Translations under genes and position numbers: made by a program
Shown: in pieces, positions 7,849 to 16,785 of the stretch
Numbering within the stretch: position 1 is the stretch's first letter
Layout of the letters: the number at the start of each line of letters is the position of its first letter
Notes under the pieces: model-generated
Told to the model about the DNA's origin: nothing
The model's database searches: none
Seen by the model: the letters and a program-made list of their open reading frames with translations, nothing else
DNA from: Gemmatimonadota bacterium
GTDB taxonomy: Bacteria; Gemmatimonadota; Gemmatimonadetes; Gemmatimonadales; Gemmatimonadaceae
DNA: 48,249 nt
Direction: 5' to 3'
Assembly (NCBI GenBank): GCA_003223455.1
Contig: QHVE01000062.1
Coordinates: 1 to 48,249, forward strand

Positions 7849-9348
7849 ATGTTCGGCGTCATGCGTCTCCGCGTCGCGATGCCTCTCCTCGGCAGCCTGC
7901 TTTTCCGAACCGCGCTGCTCGACGCGCAGAGGCCGGCCGTCGGCGCGCTCCAGGGCACGCTGCGCGAGCGGATCGATTCGCGCTCGGTGCGTGCCGCCTC
8001 GGTCTCTCTGGTGCGCGCCGAATCGGAGTCGAGCCACACGGTCAACGTGCGTCCCGACGCGCATGGTCGGTATCGGGTGGATTCGCTTCCCACCGGTCGG
8101 TATCTCATCCAGATCAGCAGCCCGATCCTCGACTCGCTGGATCTGTCGCTGCCTCCCGAGCGCATCGAGATCGCCGACGGCACCGTGTCGCGCTTCGACG
8201 CTAACCTTCCGGCCGGCGCGACGCTGCGCGCCGCGGTGTGCCCTGGGTTGCGCCTTGGGGAAGGAAAGGTCGCCGTGGCCGGACACGCGCTGGACGCCGA
8301 CACTGACCGGCCGTTGCCCGGCGCGGACGTCGTCGCGACGTGGATGCACATCTACATCGACAGGACCACGCTCAAGCCGGTATCGCAGCGACGTGGCGCG
8401 TCGGTAAGGACGGGACCGAACGGCGAGTATCGGATGTGCGGACTGCCAGCCGACGCCATGCTGTCGCTGCAGCTGCAGCACGGTGGACGGGCGAGCACGA
8501 TCGTGCGCGCCGCCGTGTCCGACGACGAGGGCGCCGCCGTACGCGACCTCTCGCTCAGCCCACGCACGTCAGCGACCACCGCAGCGCTCGACTCCGTGGC
8601 GCGCCTGCTGGTGGCCGACAGTCGCGACGCGACGCGCGCGGAGCTCCAGCTCGCGGGCACGGCAAGCCTCGCGGGTGAAGTGCGGTCGCTCACCGGCGAG
8701 CCCGTGGCCGATGCGGAGGTGCGGGTCCGCGATGCACGGTCGTCGACGACCACCGACAGCGCGGGACGGTACACGCTCAGCGCGCTGCCGTCGGGTACGC
8801 AGACGCTGATCGTCCGGCGTCTGGGATATCCCATCGCCGAAGTTCCCGTCGAGCTGCGCGCGGACCGAAGCGTGAGCCGCGACGTGCTGCTGCCCCGGAG
8901 CGTGGTGCTGGACTCGGTGCATGTGGTCGGAGAGCGCACATCGTACCCCGAGTTCGAGCGGAACCGGCGCACGCACGCCTTCGGCCAGTTCCTGACCGCC
9001 GAACAGATCGACGAGCTTCGCGCGCCGGAGGCGGCCGACCTCTTCATCAACGTGTTCGGCTTCAGCGCGCTCGGGCGCGGGTCGCAGGCACGCGTCGTCT
9101 CCAACACGGCGCTGGTGCGTCACCGGGAGTGCGCGAACGCCAACATCGTGATCAACGGCGCGGAAGGACAGTCGATCAACCAGGTGCTGCCCAATCAGAT
9201 CGGCGGCATCGAGGCCTATTCGGACGAAGCGTTCGTCCCCGCCCGGTTCGAGGGACGCGCCCAGTGCGGCGTGATCGTGATCTGGCTGCGGAAGGAGCGG
9301 TCGCGGCCGATGCCGCCGACGGGGCTCAGCGGGAACGGCTACCCCTGA
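7849..9348 (+). CDS. Secreted regulatory-like/plug protein, paralogue 1
   Basis: The product is 499 residues (an alternative ATG at 7861 gives 495). A signal peptide ends at LLDAQ. Three carboxypeptidase-regulatory-like beta-sandwich repeats follow: residues ~32-125 (GALQGTL to DGTVSRFDANL), ~125-240 (AVCPGL, VAGHALDADTDRPLPGADV, YRMCGLP) and ~268-355 (GEVRSLTGEPVADAEVRV, LPSGTQTLIVRRLGYP). The C-terminal ~140 residues (YPEFERNRR, FGQFLTAEQI, ANIVING, GGIEAY, CGVIVIWLRK) resemble the plug domain of TonB-dependent receptors, but no barrel follows. Four cysteines align with those in the three paralogues at 14-18 kb. It is probably periplasmic or outer-membrane associated; the function is unknown. 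Confidence 0.8.
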   Translation: MFGVMRLRVAMPLLGSLLFRTALLDAQRPAVGALQGTLRERIDSRSVRAASVSLVRAESESSHTVNVRPDAHGRYRVDSLPTGRYLIQISSPILDSLDLSLPPERIEIADGTVSRFDANLPAGATLRAAVCPGLRLGEGKVAVAGHALDADTDRPLPGADVVATWMHIYIDRTTLKPVSQRRGASVRTGPNGEYRMCGLPADAMLSLQLQHGGRASTIVRAAVSDDEGAAVRDLSLSPRTSATTAALDSVARLLVADSRDATRAELQLAGTASLAGEVRSLTGEPVADAEVRVRDARSSTTTDSAGRYTLSALPSGTQTLIVRRLGYPIAEVPVELRADRSVSRDVLLPRSVVLDSVHVVGERTSYPEFERNRRTHAFGQFLTAEQIDELRAPEAADLFINVFGFSALGRGSQARVVSNTALVRHRECANANIVINGAEGQSINQVLPNQIGGIEAYSDEAFVPARFEGRAQCGVIVIWLRKERSRPMPPTGLSGNGYP

Positions 9349-9354
9349 CGCGCG

Positions 9355-10743
9355 TCAGAGCACGTTGCCCGGTGCGAGGATTCCCGCCGGGTCGAGCTCG
9401 CGCTTCACCGCCTGCATCGTGCGCACCTGCAGCGGCGACATCTGCAGCGGCAGCCACTTTCGCTTGATCTTCCCGATCCCGTGCTCGGCGGCCACGGTGC
9501 CCCCCATCGCGATCACCTCGCGCAGCGTCTGCTCCACGACGGCCTCGATGCGCCGCAGCTCGTCCGCGTCGTGGGCGATGAAGTTCTGGTGTGGATGGCC
9601 GTTGCCGGCGTGGCCGTACGTCACCGCCTGCTCGATGCCGGCGATGTCGGCGAAGGTGCGAGCCTTGGCGAGCATCTCGCCCAGCCTCGCGTACGGCACC
9701 GCCCAGTCGGTGGACACCTTGCGGCCACCGTGCACTCGGCGCGCCGAGCCGCGCTCGTTCATCGTCGCAGGCACGGCGTGCCGCACCCGCCTCGCTTCGC
9801 GCAGCGAGGCTTCACCTTCGTAGACGTTCACGTCATCGGCGAGGGCGCCCTGCTGCACGGCCAGCTCGAGCCACTCGTCGAGCGCCGCCGGTGTGCCCGT
9901 CGGGGGCACCTCCTCGACGTAGACGAACGCGTCGGCGTCCGTCGCCCAGCCGGGCGTGGACTCGGCCTCGCGCGCGATCCCCAGCGCGCGGCGGTCGAAG
10001 AACTCGAGGCAGCGCGGGTGGACGCGTCGACTCTCGCGCGCCGAGACGATGAAGGCGAGCGCGTCCTGCTCCGTGGCGAAGGGAATGGCGAGCCCGATCA
10101 CCTGCTCCGGCAGCGGGAGCAGCCCGAGCTCGACCTCCACGACGACGCCCAGCGTGCCTTCGCTGCCGATGAACCAGTCCACGGGATCGTGCGCCAGCGC
10201 GTAGCCGACGGTGTTCTTCTCCAGCGCGGGCCGGCGCAGCTCGACGATCGATCCGTCCGCGAGCGCGACCTTGAGCGCGCGTACATGCGGCCGCGTCGCG
10301 CCGTACCGGAAGGTGCGCGCGCCCGAGGCATTGCACGCGACCGCGCCGCCGAGCGTGCACTCCTCCTCGCTCGTCGGATCGGGAGCGAGCAGGAGCCCGT
10401 GCGCCGCGCACGCGCGCTTGAGCTCTCCGACGAACACGCCCGGCTCGGCGCGCACCGTGCGCGACCTGGGGTCGAGGTCGAGGACGCGATCCATTCCGCG
10501 CAGCGACAGCACGATCCCGGTGTCGCTGATCGAGGCGCCAGTGGTGCTCGTCTGCCCACCCGCGCAGGTGACGGCGGTTCCGTTCGCGCTCGATTCGGCG
10601 AGCAGCGCCGCGACCTCGGCCGCCGACGTCGGTCGCGCGACGCCGTCCGGAACCATCAGCAGCCCCGAGGCGTCTGCCGCATATGCGCGGCGGACCCCCT
10701 CGTCACGCTCGATCCGCGACGCGGCGAGCTGAGGGGGGATCAT
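9355..10743 (-). CDS. FAD-linked 2-hydroxyacid dehydrogenase (GlcD / D-2-hydroxyglutarate dehydrogenase type)
   Basis: The product is 462 residues from an ATG at 10743. The N-terminal PCMH-type FAD domain shows CAGGQTSTTGAS, TVRAEPGV, APDPTSEEECTLGGAVACNA and GSEGTLGVV. The C-terminal FAD-oxidase domain ends with the family motif AAEHGIGKIKRKWL and DPAGILAPGNVL, with the metal-binding-type YGHAGNGHPH before it. The start overlaps the serA stop by one base (TGATG). Members oxidise glycolate, D-lactate or D-2-hydroxyglutarate and pass electrons to ETF or quinone. Coupling to serA suggests D-2-hydroxyglutarate, the by-product of many SerA enzymes; that substrate is an inference from position. 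Confidence 0.85.
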   Translation of the reverse strand: MIPPQLAASRIERDEGVRRAYAADASGLLMVPDGVARPTSAAEVAALLAESSANGTAVTCAGGQTSTTGASISDTGIVLSLRGMDRVLDLDPRSRTVRAEPGVFVGELKRACAAHGLLLAPDPTSEEECTLGGAVACNASGARTFRYGATRPHVRALKVALADGSIVELRRPALEKNTVGYALAHDPVDWFIGSEGTLGVVVEVELGLLPLPEQVIGLAIPFATEQDALAFIVSARESRRVHPRCLEFFDRRALGIAREAESTPGWATDADAFVYVEEVPPTGTPAALDEWLELAVQQGALADDVNVYEGEASLREARRVRHAVPATMNERGSARRVHGGRKVSTDWAVPYARLGEMLAKARTFADIAGIEQAVTYGHAGNGHPHQNFIAHDADELRRIEAVVEQTLREVIAMGGTVAAEHGIGKIKRKWLPLQMSPLQVRTMQAVKRELDPAGILAPGNVL

Positions 10744-12353
10744 CAGGCGCCGCGAAAGTGCACGACCGTCGCCGTGCAGACGTCCTGCAATCCGAGCAGC
10801 TCGTCGCGCACGGTGCTCGGCACCGTGCCATCCACACTGATCGCCGCGAGCGCCTCGCCCCCCTGCGCGAGCCGTGCCTGGTGATACTCGGCGATGTTGA
10901 CGCCGCGGTCGCCGAGCAACGTGCCGACGCGCCCGATCACGCCGGGCACGTCGTTGTTCGTGAGGATGATGAGCGCCTCGCGCGGTGCGACGTCGATGTG
11001 GAAGCCGCCGATGCGGATGAGCCGCGCGGGCGCGCCGTAGGGCGCCACGGCGGCGACCGCCATCAGCTGCACGCCGCCGCTCACGCTGACGAGCATCGCC
11101 GCCGGATGGCCCAGCGCGTCGGACTCCGTCGTGGACAGCTCGATGCCGCGCGCTTCGGCGATCGAGCGCGCGTTGATCAGGTTGATCCGCTCCACGTCGA
11201 TCGTCCCCTCGAGCACACCCGCCGCCGCCGAGGCGAGCAGGGCGGGCGCCGCACCGGCGAGCTCCGGGCCGACGCGCAGCGACAGCCGCTGGGCCATCTT
11301 CACGCCACGGTCCGCCAGGATGGTGCGCGCGACGACTGCCGCCTTGCGCACGACCTGCAGCGCGTGCTGGAGCTCCTTCCAGTCGCCGGTGCCGGCGCCG
11401 GCGACGTTGATGGAGCGCGACAGCTCGCCGTGCAGCAGCGCGTCGCGCACCCCTTCGCAGGCGTCGACGGCGACGTTGCGCTGCGCCTCGGCCGTGGAGG
11501 CGCCGAGGTGCGGCGTGAGCAGCGTGTGCGGGGCCGTGCGCAGCGGATGGTCGGGGGTGAGCGGCTCCTTGGTGAAGGCGTCGACGATCGCGCCGGCCAG
11601 CTTGCCGCTCTCCAGCGCCTGCAGCAGCGCCGTTTCCTCGACGATGCCGCCACGCGCGAGGTTCATCACGATCGCGCCGCTCTTCATGCGCGCCAGCTCG
11701 CGCTTGCCGATCATGCCGAGCGTCTCGTCGGTGAGTGGGGTGTGCACCGTCAGCACGTCCGCTGCGTCGACGGCCTCGTCGAGCGAGGCGAGACGGCGCA
11801 CGCGCAGCGCGCGGAACCGCTCGTCGCTCACGTACGGATCGTAGCCGGCGACGTCCATGCCGAAGGCATGCGCCCGCGTCGCCACTTCGCTGCCGATTCG
11901 CCCCACGCCGACGATGACGAGCGTGCGACCCTTGATCTCGCTGCCGAGCAGCTTCGACCGGTCCCACCGCCCGTCGCGCATCGAGCTCGCGGCGTGTGGC
12001 ACGTGGCGCAGCAGCCCGATGAGCGTGGCGAAGAACAGCTCGGCCACCGCGATCGTGTTCCCCGCCGGTGCGTTGATGACGGCGATCCCCATCGCCGTCG
12101 CCGTATCGATCGCGATGTTGTCGACGCCCACACCGGCGCGACCAACGACTCGCAGCCGATTGGCCCGGCGCAGCAGCGCCTCGTTCACACGCGTTGCACT
12201 GCGTCCGATGAACGCGTCGTACTCTCCGATCCTCTCCTGGAGCTCGGCGGGCGGCAGCGTCGGAACGACGTCCACCTGGAAGGTGGGCTCGGCCTGCAGC
12301 AGGGCCACACCATCGGCGTCGATTTCGTCGGTGACGAGGATACGGTAGGTCAT
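10743..12353 (-). CDS. serA: D-3-phosphoglycerate dehydrogenase, long form
   Basis: The product is 536 residues from the ATG at 12353 (MTYRILVTDEIDADG); the extra 21 codons upstream lack family features. It has the substrate domain, then the NAD-binding fold with GVGRIG at ~149-154, the catalytic Arg in NLARGG, the Glu in FTKEPLTPDHPL and the His in TPHLGAS. A middle regulatory (allosteric substrate-binding) domain follows, and a C-terminal ACT domain (ILTNNDVPGVIGRVG, near 465-510) that usually senses serine. It oxidises 3-phosphoglycerate to 3-phosphohydroxypyruvate, the first step of serine synthesis. Its stop is fused to the start of the FAD-linked dehydrogenase gene (TGATG), so the two are co-expressed. 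Confidence 0.95.
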   Translation of the reverse strand: MTYRILVTDEIDADGVALLQAEPTFQVDVVPTLPPAELQERIGEYDAFIGRSATRVNEALLRRANRLRVVGRAGVGVDNIAIDTATAMGIAVINAPAGNTIAVAELFFATLIGLLRHVPHAASSMRDGRWDRSKLLGSEIKGRTLVIVGVGRIGSEVATRAHAFGMDVAGYDPYVSDERFRALRVRRLASLDEAVDAADVLTVHTPLTDETLGMIGKRELARMKSGAIVMNLARGGIVEETALLQALESGKLAGAIVDAFTKEPLTPDHPLRTAPHTLLTPHLGASTAEAQRNVAVDACEGVRDALLHGELSRSINVAGAGTGDWKELQHALQVVRKAAVVARTILADRGVKMAQRLSLRVGPELAGAAPALLASAAAGVLEGTIDVERINLINARSIAEARGIELSTTESDALGHPAAMLVSVSGGVQLMAVAAVAPYGAPARLIRIGGFHIDVAPREALIILTNNDVPGVIGRVGTLLGDRGVNIAEYHQARLAQGGEALAAISVDGTVPSTVRDELLGLQDVCTATVVHFRGA

Positions 12354-12409
12354 CGTGGGGTGGAGGGGATGAGAGGGTCGGACCCGCAAGGTCGCCACGC
12401 GTGGCGGCT

Positions 12410-12421
12410 GAATCAACCCGT
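12410..12421 (-). promoter_or_regulatory. Second copy of the 12-bp ser upstream motif
   Basis: This is identical to 7787-7798 and lies 57 nt upstream of the serA ATG in the divergent gap. On the opposite strand, a weak promoter for the gene at 12460 can be read just downstream: TGACGG, 16 nt, TACACT. Confidence 0.3.
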
Positions 12422-12459
12422 GACGGCGCGTCGCACGGCGCTTACACTCGACGCTTCAC

Positions 12460-12726
12460 ATGACCTCCGTCTCTCGTCGTGACCGCATGGTCGATCTGGC
12501 GGCGTTGCTGCTCATCCTCGCCGGCGCGGCGCTCTACCTCGTCGCCGCGGTGAAGCTGCGCTCCATCTCGCTCTACAGCCGCACCAACCCGGGTCCGCCG
12601 GGCGCGCTCATCGCGGCCGACCGGGCGCGATACGTGTCGTACGCTGGTCTCGCGCTCGTCGCAGTGGGCGCGTGTGTCGGCGTGATCGCGGCGGGACTTC
12701 ACGTCCGGCGGCGAGCTATCGGGTGA
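12460..12726 (+). CDS. Small two-helix membrane protein, unknown function
   Basis: The product is 88 residues. Helix 1 covers about residues 12-32 (VDLAALLLILAGAALYLVAA) and helix 2 about 61-81 (YAGLALVAVGACVGVIAAGL), separated by a polar loop and ending in an Arg-rich tail (HVRRRAIG), so the C-terminus is probably cytoplasmic. A TACACT -10-like box precedes it. It is divergent from serA. I recognise no family. The two clean hydrophobic segments and the absence of a better gene in any other frame support it. Confidence 0.6.
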   Translation: MTSVSRRDRMVDLAALLLILAGAALYLVAAVKLRSISLYSRTNPGPPGALIAADRARYVSYAGLALVAVGACVGVIAAGLHVRRRAIG

Positions 12727-12920
12727 GGTTCGGGGGTCGGGCGGTCCGGCGTTCCGATAGCCCTGATGCGTGGCGCGCGAAGCTCGAGCGCGAGTACCCG
12801 GGGAAAGCTGGCCACACTTCGTACCTTGTACGTCGTATCTCGTACTGCTGGGAATCCGTGCGTACGGACGCGACCCACTCGCGCGCCACGAGCCGGACCC
12901 CCCGAGCCCGGACCCTCGAT
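12727..12920. other. Non-coding gap between convergent genes
   Basis: No gene is visible. The middle (12818-12850) is GTAC/TACG-rich (TTCGTACCTTGTACGTCGTA) and may be a degenerate member of the GTAC-rich repeat family. No terminator hairpin with a T-tract was found. Confidence 0.4.
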
Positions 12921-13835
12921 CTACTCGATCAGCATCGTCCCCTCGCACACGAGCACCGTCGCGCCCCCGACGCGCACGCCCGTCACCTCGCCGCGCGAGA
13001 CGTCGGCCTCGATGTCGAGGATGCTTGGCCGCTTCATCTCGAAGCCCTGCTCGAGTCGCCAGCGCAGCGTGCCGTCCTCGCGCGAGTCGCGCCGGGCGAG
13101 ATAGCCGGCCATCGCCGCGGCGGCGCTCCCCGTCGCCGGGTCCTCGGCGATGCCGAATCCGGGTGCGTACATGCGGCCGTGGAGGTCGGAGCCGGCGCGC
13201 TCCCCCTCGCGGGCGAAGACGAAGATCTCGGGCGCCCACGTGCCGGCGAGGCCACGCTCCCACGCGTCGGCGTTGATGCGCGACCGGGCGACGGCGCCTC
13301 GGTCGCGCACGGGGACGAACAGGTAGGGCACGCCACACGTCCAGCCACGCGGTGCCCAGTCCCCGTCGAGCAGGTCGTCCGGCTCGAGGCTCAACGCGCG
13401 CGCCAGCGCCTCGCGCGGCGGAGCAACGGGCCCCTCCTCGGGAAGCTTGGCGACCGCGAGCGCGCAGTACGCAGGCTGCCCGTTCTCGGCGCGGATCGTC
13501 ACCGGGACCGGCCCGACCAGCTCCTCGAGGACGATCCGCGTGTGTTCGCCGGCCAGCGGGATGTCGCCGATCGCGGCGAGCACGTGCGCCGTGCCGACGG
13601 TCGGGTGGCCGGCGAAGGGCAACTCGGTGCCCGGAGTGAAGATCCGGACGCGCCGCGTGTGCGCCTGATCCGACGGCGGGTAGACGAACGTCGTCTCCGA
13701 GTAGTTGAACTCACGCGCGACGTCCTGGAGCCGATGCTCGGGGATTCCGCTGGCATTCGGGAACACCGCGAGCTGATTGCCGCCGAACGGCTGATCGGTG
13801 AACACGTCGGCGGTGAGGTACCGGAAGCGTGACAT
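12921..13835 (-). CDS. PhzF-family isomerase/epimerase
   Basis: The product is 304 residues from the ATG at 13835. The family signature is complete: an N-terminal FTDQPFGGNQLAVF, the catalytic glutamate in NYSETTFV, TPGTELPFAGHPTVGTAH in the first lobe, and GIAEDPATGSAAAAMAGYL in the second lobe of the diaminopimelate-epimerase-like fold. PhzF itself isomerises a phenazine precursor, but most chromosomal family members act on unknown small molecules and no phenazine genes are nearby. The gene stands alone, convergent with the small membrane protein gene. Confidence 0.9.
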   Translation of the reverse strand: MSRFRYLTADVFTDQPFGGNQLAVFPNASGIPEHRLQDVAREFNYSETTFVYPPSDQAHTRRVRIFTPGTELPFAGHPTVGTAHVLAAIGDIPLAGEHTRIVLEELVGPVPVTIRAENGQPAYCALAVAKLPEEGPVAPPREALARALSLEPDDLLDGDWAPRGWTCGVPYLFVPVRDRGAVARSRINADAWERGLAGTWAPEIFVFAREGERAGSDLHGRMYAPGFGIAEDPATGSAAAAMAGYLARRDSREDGTLRWRLEQGFEMKRPSILDIEADVSRGEVTGVRVGGATVLVCEGTMLIE

Positions 13836-13998
13836 GCGCGGAAATGTAGCGGGCCGGAGTGAGGATGGGTCCAAAGGTCTGCTTGCCCCGCCATGGACGG
13901 CTCCACATGTTCGCGGGGGACGAGTCACCTGCCGGCGGAGCGAGCTTTGCACGTCGGCAGACACCGTATTTCCCGACCTCCACCATCGCGTCGGTCAC
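13836..13998. other. Divergent intergenic region upstream of paralogue cluster
   Basis: This is 163 nt between the PhzF-family gene and the signal-peptide start of paralogue 2. It should contain the promoter for the three-gene tandem. I see a possible -35 TTTGCA at about 13950 but no convincing -10, and no clear repeat. Confidence 0.3.
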
Positions 13999-15341
13999 AT
14001 GCGCACGTACATCGCGCTCGCACTCATCGCCTGCGTGGGCTCGCCACTCGCGGCGCAGCGCACATCGGGTCGCATCGAGGGGCAGATCAGGCGAACGCCA
14101 TGGTCACCGCGACGCGGCTCGACGTGGCACGCGAGACGACGTTCGTGGCGACGACCGACGGGCGAGGCCGCTTCCGGTTCGACTCGCTCGAGACCGGCCG
14201 GTACGCGATGCGCTTCGTGAGCCAGCTGCTCGACTCGCTCCAGTTCGGCGGCAGCGCACCGATCGTCGACGTGGCTCCCGAGCGCGCGGCGCGTGTCGAT
14301 CTCGCCGTCCCCTCGGGGACGACCCTGCGCGCCATGGCGTGTCCAGGCGTGGCGTTCCCCGATGGCACGGGCGCGCTGCTCGGCCTCGTCACCGACGCCG
14401 ACACTGACCGCCCGCTCGCGGGCGCCCACGTCGTCGTGGCGTGGAGCGACCTCGCCATGGACTCGGCGAAGGCCATCATCGCGAACGACCGCACGGCGAA
14501 GGTCACGGTGGATGCGTCCGGGCAGTACCGGATGTGCGGGCTCCCCACGAACGACGCGCTCTTCCTGCAGGTGCAGCATCAAGGGCGCAACGGTGCGGTG
14601 TTGAAGATGAAGATCGCCGACGCGGCCGGTGTGCTCGTGCGCGACGTCTCCTTCAGCGCGTCGGGCGCCGTGCGGCCCGCCACCGACAGCGCGAGCACCG
14701 ACGTCGTGCCGTCTGGTACGGCGAAACTGTATGGAGTCGTGCGCGACGGTGACGGGAAGCCGGTGTCCGGCGCGCAGGTCCGTGTGCTGGGCACCGCCGC
14801 AAGCGCTCGCGCCGACGATCACGGCGCGTTCGACTTCTCCGGTCTACCCGCGGGCACCCAGGAGGTCGAGGTACGCCAGTTCGGCTTCGGCGTCGCGCGC
14901 GGCCCCGTCGAGCTGCGCAACGACAAGCGCGCACGGCTCGACGTCCACCTCGAGAAGGCGGCGACGCTCGCCGGCCTCAAGGTCGTCGCCACGCGGCCGC
15001 GATATCCGGAGTTCGAGCAGCGCCGGCGCGACGCGATCGGCGGCCGGTTTCTCGACGAGGCGCAGATCAAGAAGATGCATTTCCTCTCCGTCGTCGACTA
15101 CGTGAACCTCCTGCCGGGCTACCGCGCCATCCATCAGCGCTATGGTGACATGCGCGTCACGAACATGCGCGATCCCGACTGCCAACCGGCGATGCTCGTG
15201 AACGATCTGCCGGTCGCGAGCCTCATGGAGCTGCCCCCGCCGGAGATGCTCGGCGCAGTGGAGGTGTACGTGACCACCGCTGGCGCACCGCCCAACCACC
15301 GCTCGCATTGCGGCACGATCGTGTTCTGGTCGAGGCGGTGA
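13999..15341 (+). pseudogene. Secreted regulatory-like/plug protein, paralogue 2, frameshifted near its N-terminus
   Basis: From 13999 one frame encodes a good signal peptide (MRTYIALALIACVGSPLAAQ) and the first strand (GRIEGQI). The rest of the protein, from ANAMVTATRL to the stop at 15341, is in another frame. Aligned with paralogues 1, 3 and 4, about ten residues are missing at the junction (14083-14100), so a short gap not divisible by three has broken the gene. Downstream all expected parts remain: ARETTFVA, MACPGV, DADTDRPLAGAHV, YRMCGLPT, the third repeat, YPEFEQRRR, and the plug-like tail ending CGTIVFWSRR. An ATG at 14100 could give a 413-residue product without a signal peptide. It may be a recent pseudogene or a sequence error. 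Confidence 0.75.
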
Positions 15342-15345
15342 GCCC

Positions 15346-16785
15346 ATGTCCCGCACGTCGCGACGTCCGTGGCGCTCACCGCGCGCTTCGCACCTGTCGC
15401 GACGCGCGCGCGCCGTCGTAGCGCTCGCGTCGCTCGCCGGCTCTTCGACGGTTGCGAGCGCCCAGGCCGTCGGCCGACTGGAAGGCATCGTCACCGACAG
15501 CCTCCGGTCCGCGTCGCCGCTCGCCGGCGCGCAGGTCAGCGCCACCCGCCTCGGCTCCGCGCGCGAAACGACGTTCGTCGCCGTAACCGACGCGCGCGGA
15601 CGGTTCGCGTTCCAGCAGCTCGATGCGGGCGAGTATGCCGTCGGGTTCGCGAATCCGCTCCTCGATTCGCTCGAGTTCGGCGGACCGGCGCGCCGCGTCG
15701 TGGTGCCCGGCGCCGGCGTCGCGCGCGCCGAGCTCGCCGTGCCGTCGGGCAGGACGCTGCGGTCGCTCGCCTGTCCGGGGACGCAGCTCGCCAGGGGAAC
15801 GGGGGCGCTCCTCGGCAGCGTCACCGATGCGGACACCGACGCGCCGCTGGCCGGCGCTCAGGTCGCCGCGGTCTGGACCGAGCTCACCTTCGACAAGGGT
15901 ATCGTTCAGGCGATGACCCTCGAGCACTCCGGGGGCGCCATTACCGACTCGCTCGGCCAGTACCGCCTGTGCGGCGTGCCGACCGACAGTTGGCTCCTGG
16001 TGCAGGTGCAGCACGCGGACCGCATCGGCTCGGCATTCCAGCTGTCGATCGCCGACGCGTCGGGGGTGCACGTGCGTCACCTCTCGTTCAGTCGCGAGGG
16101 TGCGCGCGAGCGGACGGCGCTCGACTCGGCGGTGCGCGACACCACACGCGTGCTTCCTCCCCTCGCCGGCACGGCGACGGTCGCCGGCATCGTGCGTGGG
16201 AGTGGCGGCCGTCCCGTGGCCAACGCGCAGGTGCGCATCGTCGGCGCCGAGCCGATCACCCGCACGGACGCGAACGGCTGGTTCTCGCTCACGGGACTTC
16301 CATCCGGCACCCACGAGATCGAGGTGCGCGAGCTCGGCTTCCCGGTGCAACGCCAGCCCGTCGATCTGCGACGCGGCCGAACGGTGCGGCAGGAGATCCA
16401 GCTCGACGGTGCACAGACGCTCGAAGGCATGCGTACCGTCGCCGAGCGGACGCCGTACGAGCGCTTCGAGACCAATCGTCGATTGAGCCTCACGGGGTTG
16501 TTCCTGACGGAGGAGCAGATCGAGAAGCGCCACGCGCAGAATACGAGCGAGCTGTTCTCGTCCATGTCCGCGTTCCGCATCGTCGGCGACGGTCCCGACG
16601 CCCGCATCGTCAACAAGCGCGGCGAGTGCCGCCCGAACGTCGTCGTGGACTACGCGCAGTTCCAGGAGATCAACTCGATCCCACCGTCGCTCATCGCTGG
16701 AATCGAAGCCTATCCGACGACGAACGGTGCGCCCGCGGAGTTCACGAACCTCTGCGGCGTGATCCGGATCTGGGTGAAGCGGTGA
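15346..16785 (+). CDS. Secreted regulatory-like/plug protein, paralogue 3
   Basis: The product is 479 residues, starting 4 nt after paralogue 2 ends. An arginine-rich n-region (to ~residue 22) and a hydrophobic core ending ASAQ form the signal peptide. Domains in order: regulatory-like repeat 1 (GRLEGIV to QQLDAGEYAVGF, ~42-130), repeat 2 (SLACPGTQ, GALLGSVTDADTDAPLAGAQ, YRLCGVPTD, ~138-245), repeat 3 (GIVRGSGGRPVANAQVRI, LPSGTHEIEVRELGFP, ~275-355), then the plug-like tail with FLTEEQIEK, CRPNVVVDY, GIEAYPTTNGAPAEF and CGVIRIWVKR. No barrel follows. The four family cysteines are all present. It is probably co-transcribed and translationally linked with paralogue 4. Function unknown. Confidence 0.82.
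   Translation: MSRTSRRPWRSPRASHLSRRARAVVALASLAGSSTVASAQAVGRLEGIVTDSLRSASPLAGAQVSATRLGSARETTFVAVTDARGRFAFQQLDAGEYAVGFANPLLDSLEFGGPARRVVVPGAGVARAELAVPSGRTLRSLACPGTQLARGTGALLGSVTDADTDAPLAGAQVAAVWTELTFDKGIVQAMTLEHSGGAITDSLGQYRLCGVPTDSWLLVQVQHADRIGSAFQLSIADASGVHVRHLSFSREGARERTALDSAVRDTTRVLPPLAGTATVAGIVRGSGGRPVANAQVRIVGAEPITRTDANGWFSLTGLPSGTHEIEVRELGFPVQRQPVDLRRGRTVRQEIQLDGAQTLEGMRTVAERTPYERFETNRRLSLTGLFLTEEQIEKRHAQNTSELFSSMSAFRIVGDGPDARIVNKRGECRPNVVVDYAQFQEINSIPPSLIAGIEAYPTTNGAPAEFTNLCGVIRIWVKR

Noticed and set aside
7100-8407. 435-residue plus-strand open frame across serB and the intergenic gap
   Set aside because: It is Ser/Arg/Ala-rich shadow coding opposite serB, and it overlaps paralogue 1 in another frame.
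7663-8481. Upstream extension of the serB frame to 8481
   Set aside because: The extension lies antisense to paralogue 1 and has no HAD features; the GTG at 7662 precedes motif I directly.
10744-11967. Upstream extension of the FAD-linked dehydrogenase frame
   Set aside because: It runs through serA in another frame with Arg/Ala-rich nonsense; the ATG at 10743 fits the family start.
12921-13835. Phenazine biosynthesis locus
   Set aside because: Only a PhzF-family protein is present, with no other phenazine genes; the family is broad and mostly uncharacterised.
15369-16781. Long upstream extension of the paralogue 4 frame
   Set aside because: It is a shadow of paralogue 3. The GTG at 16782 gives a proper signal peptide and stop/start overlap.
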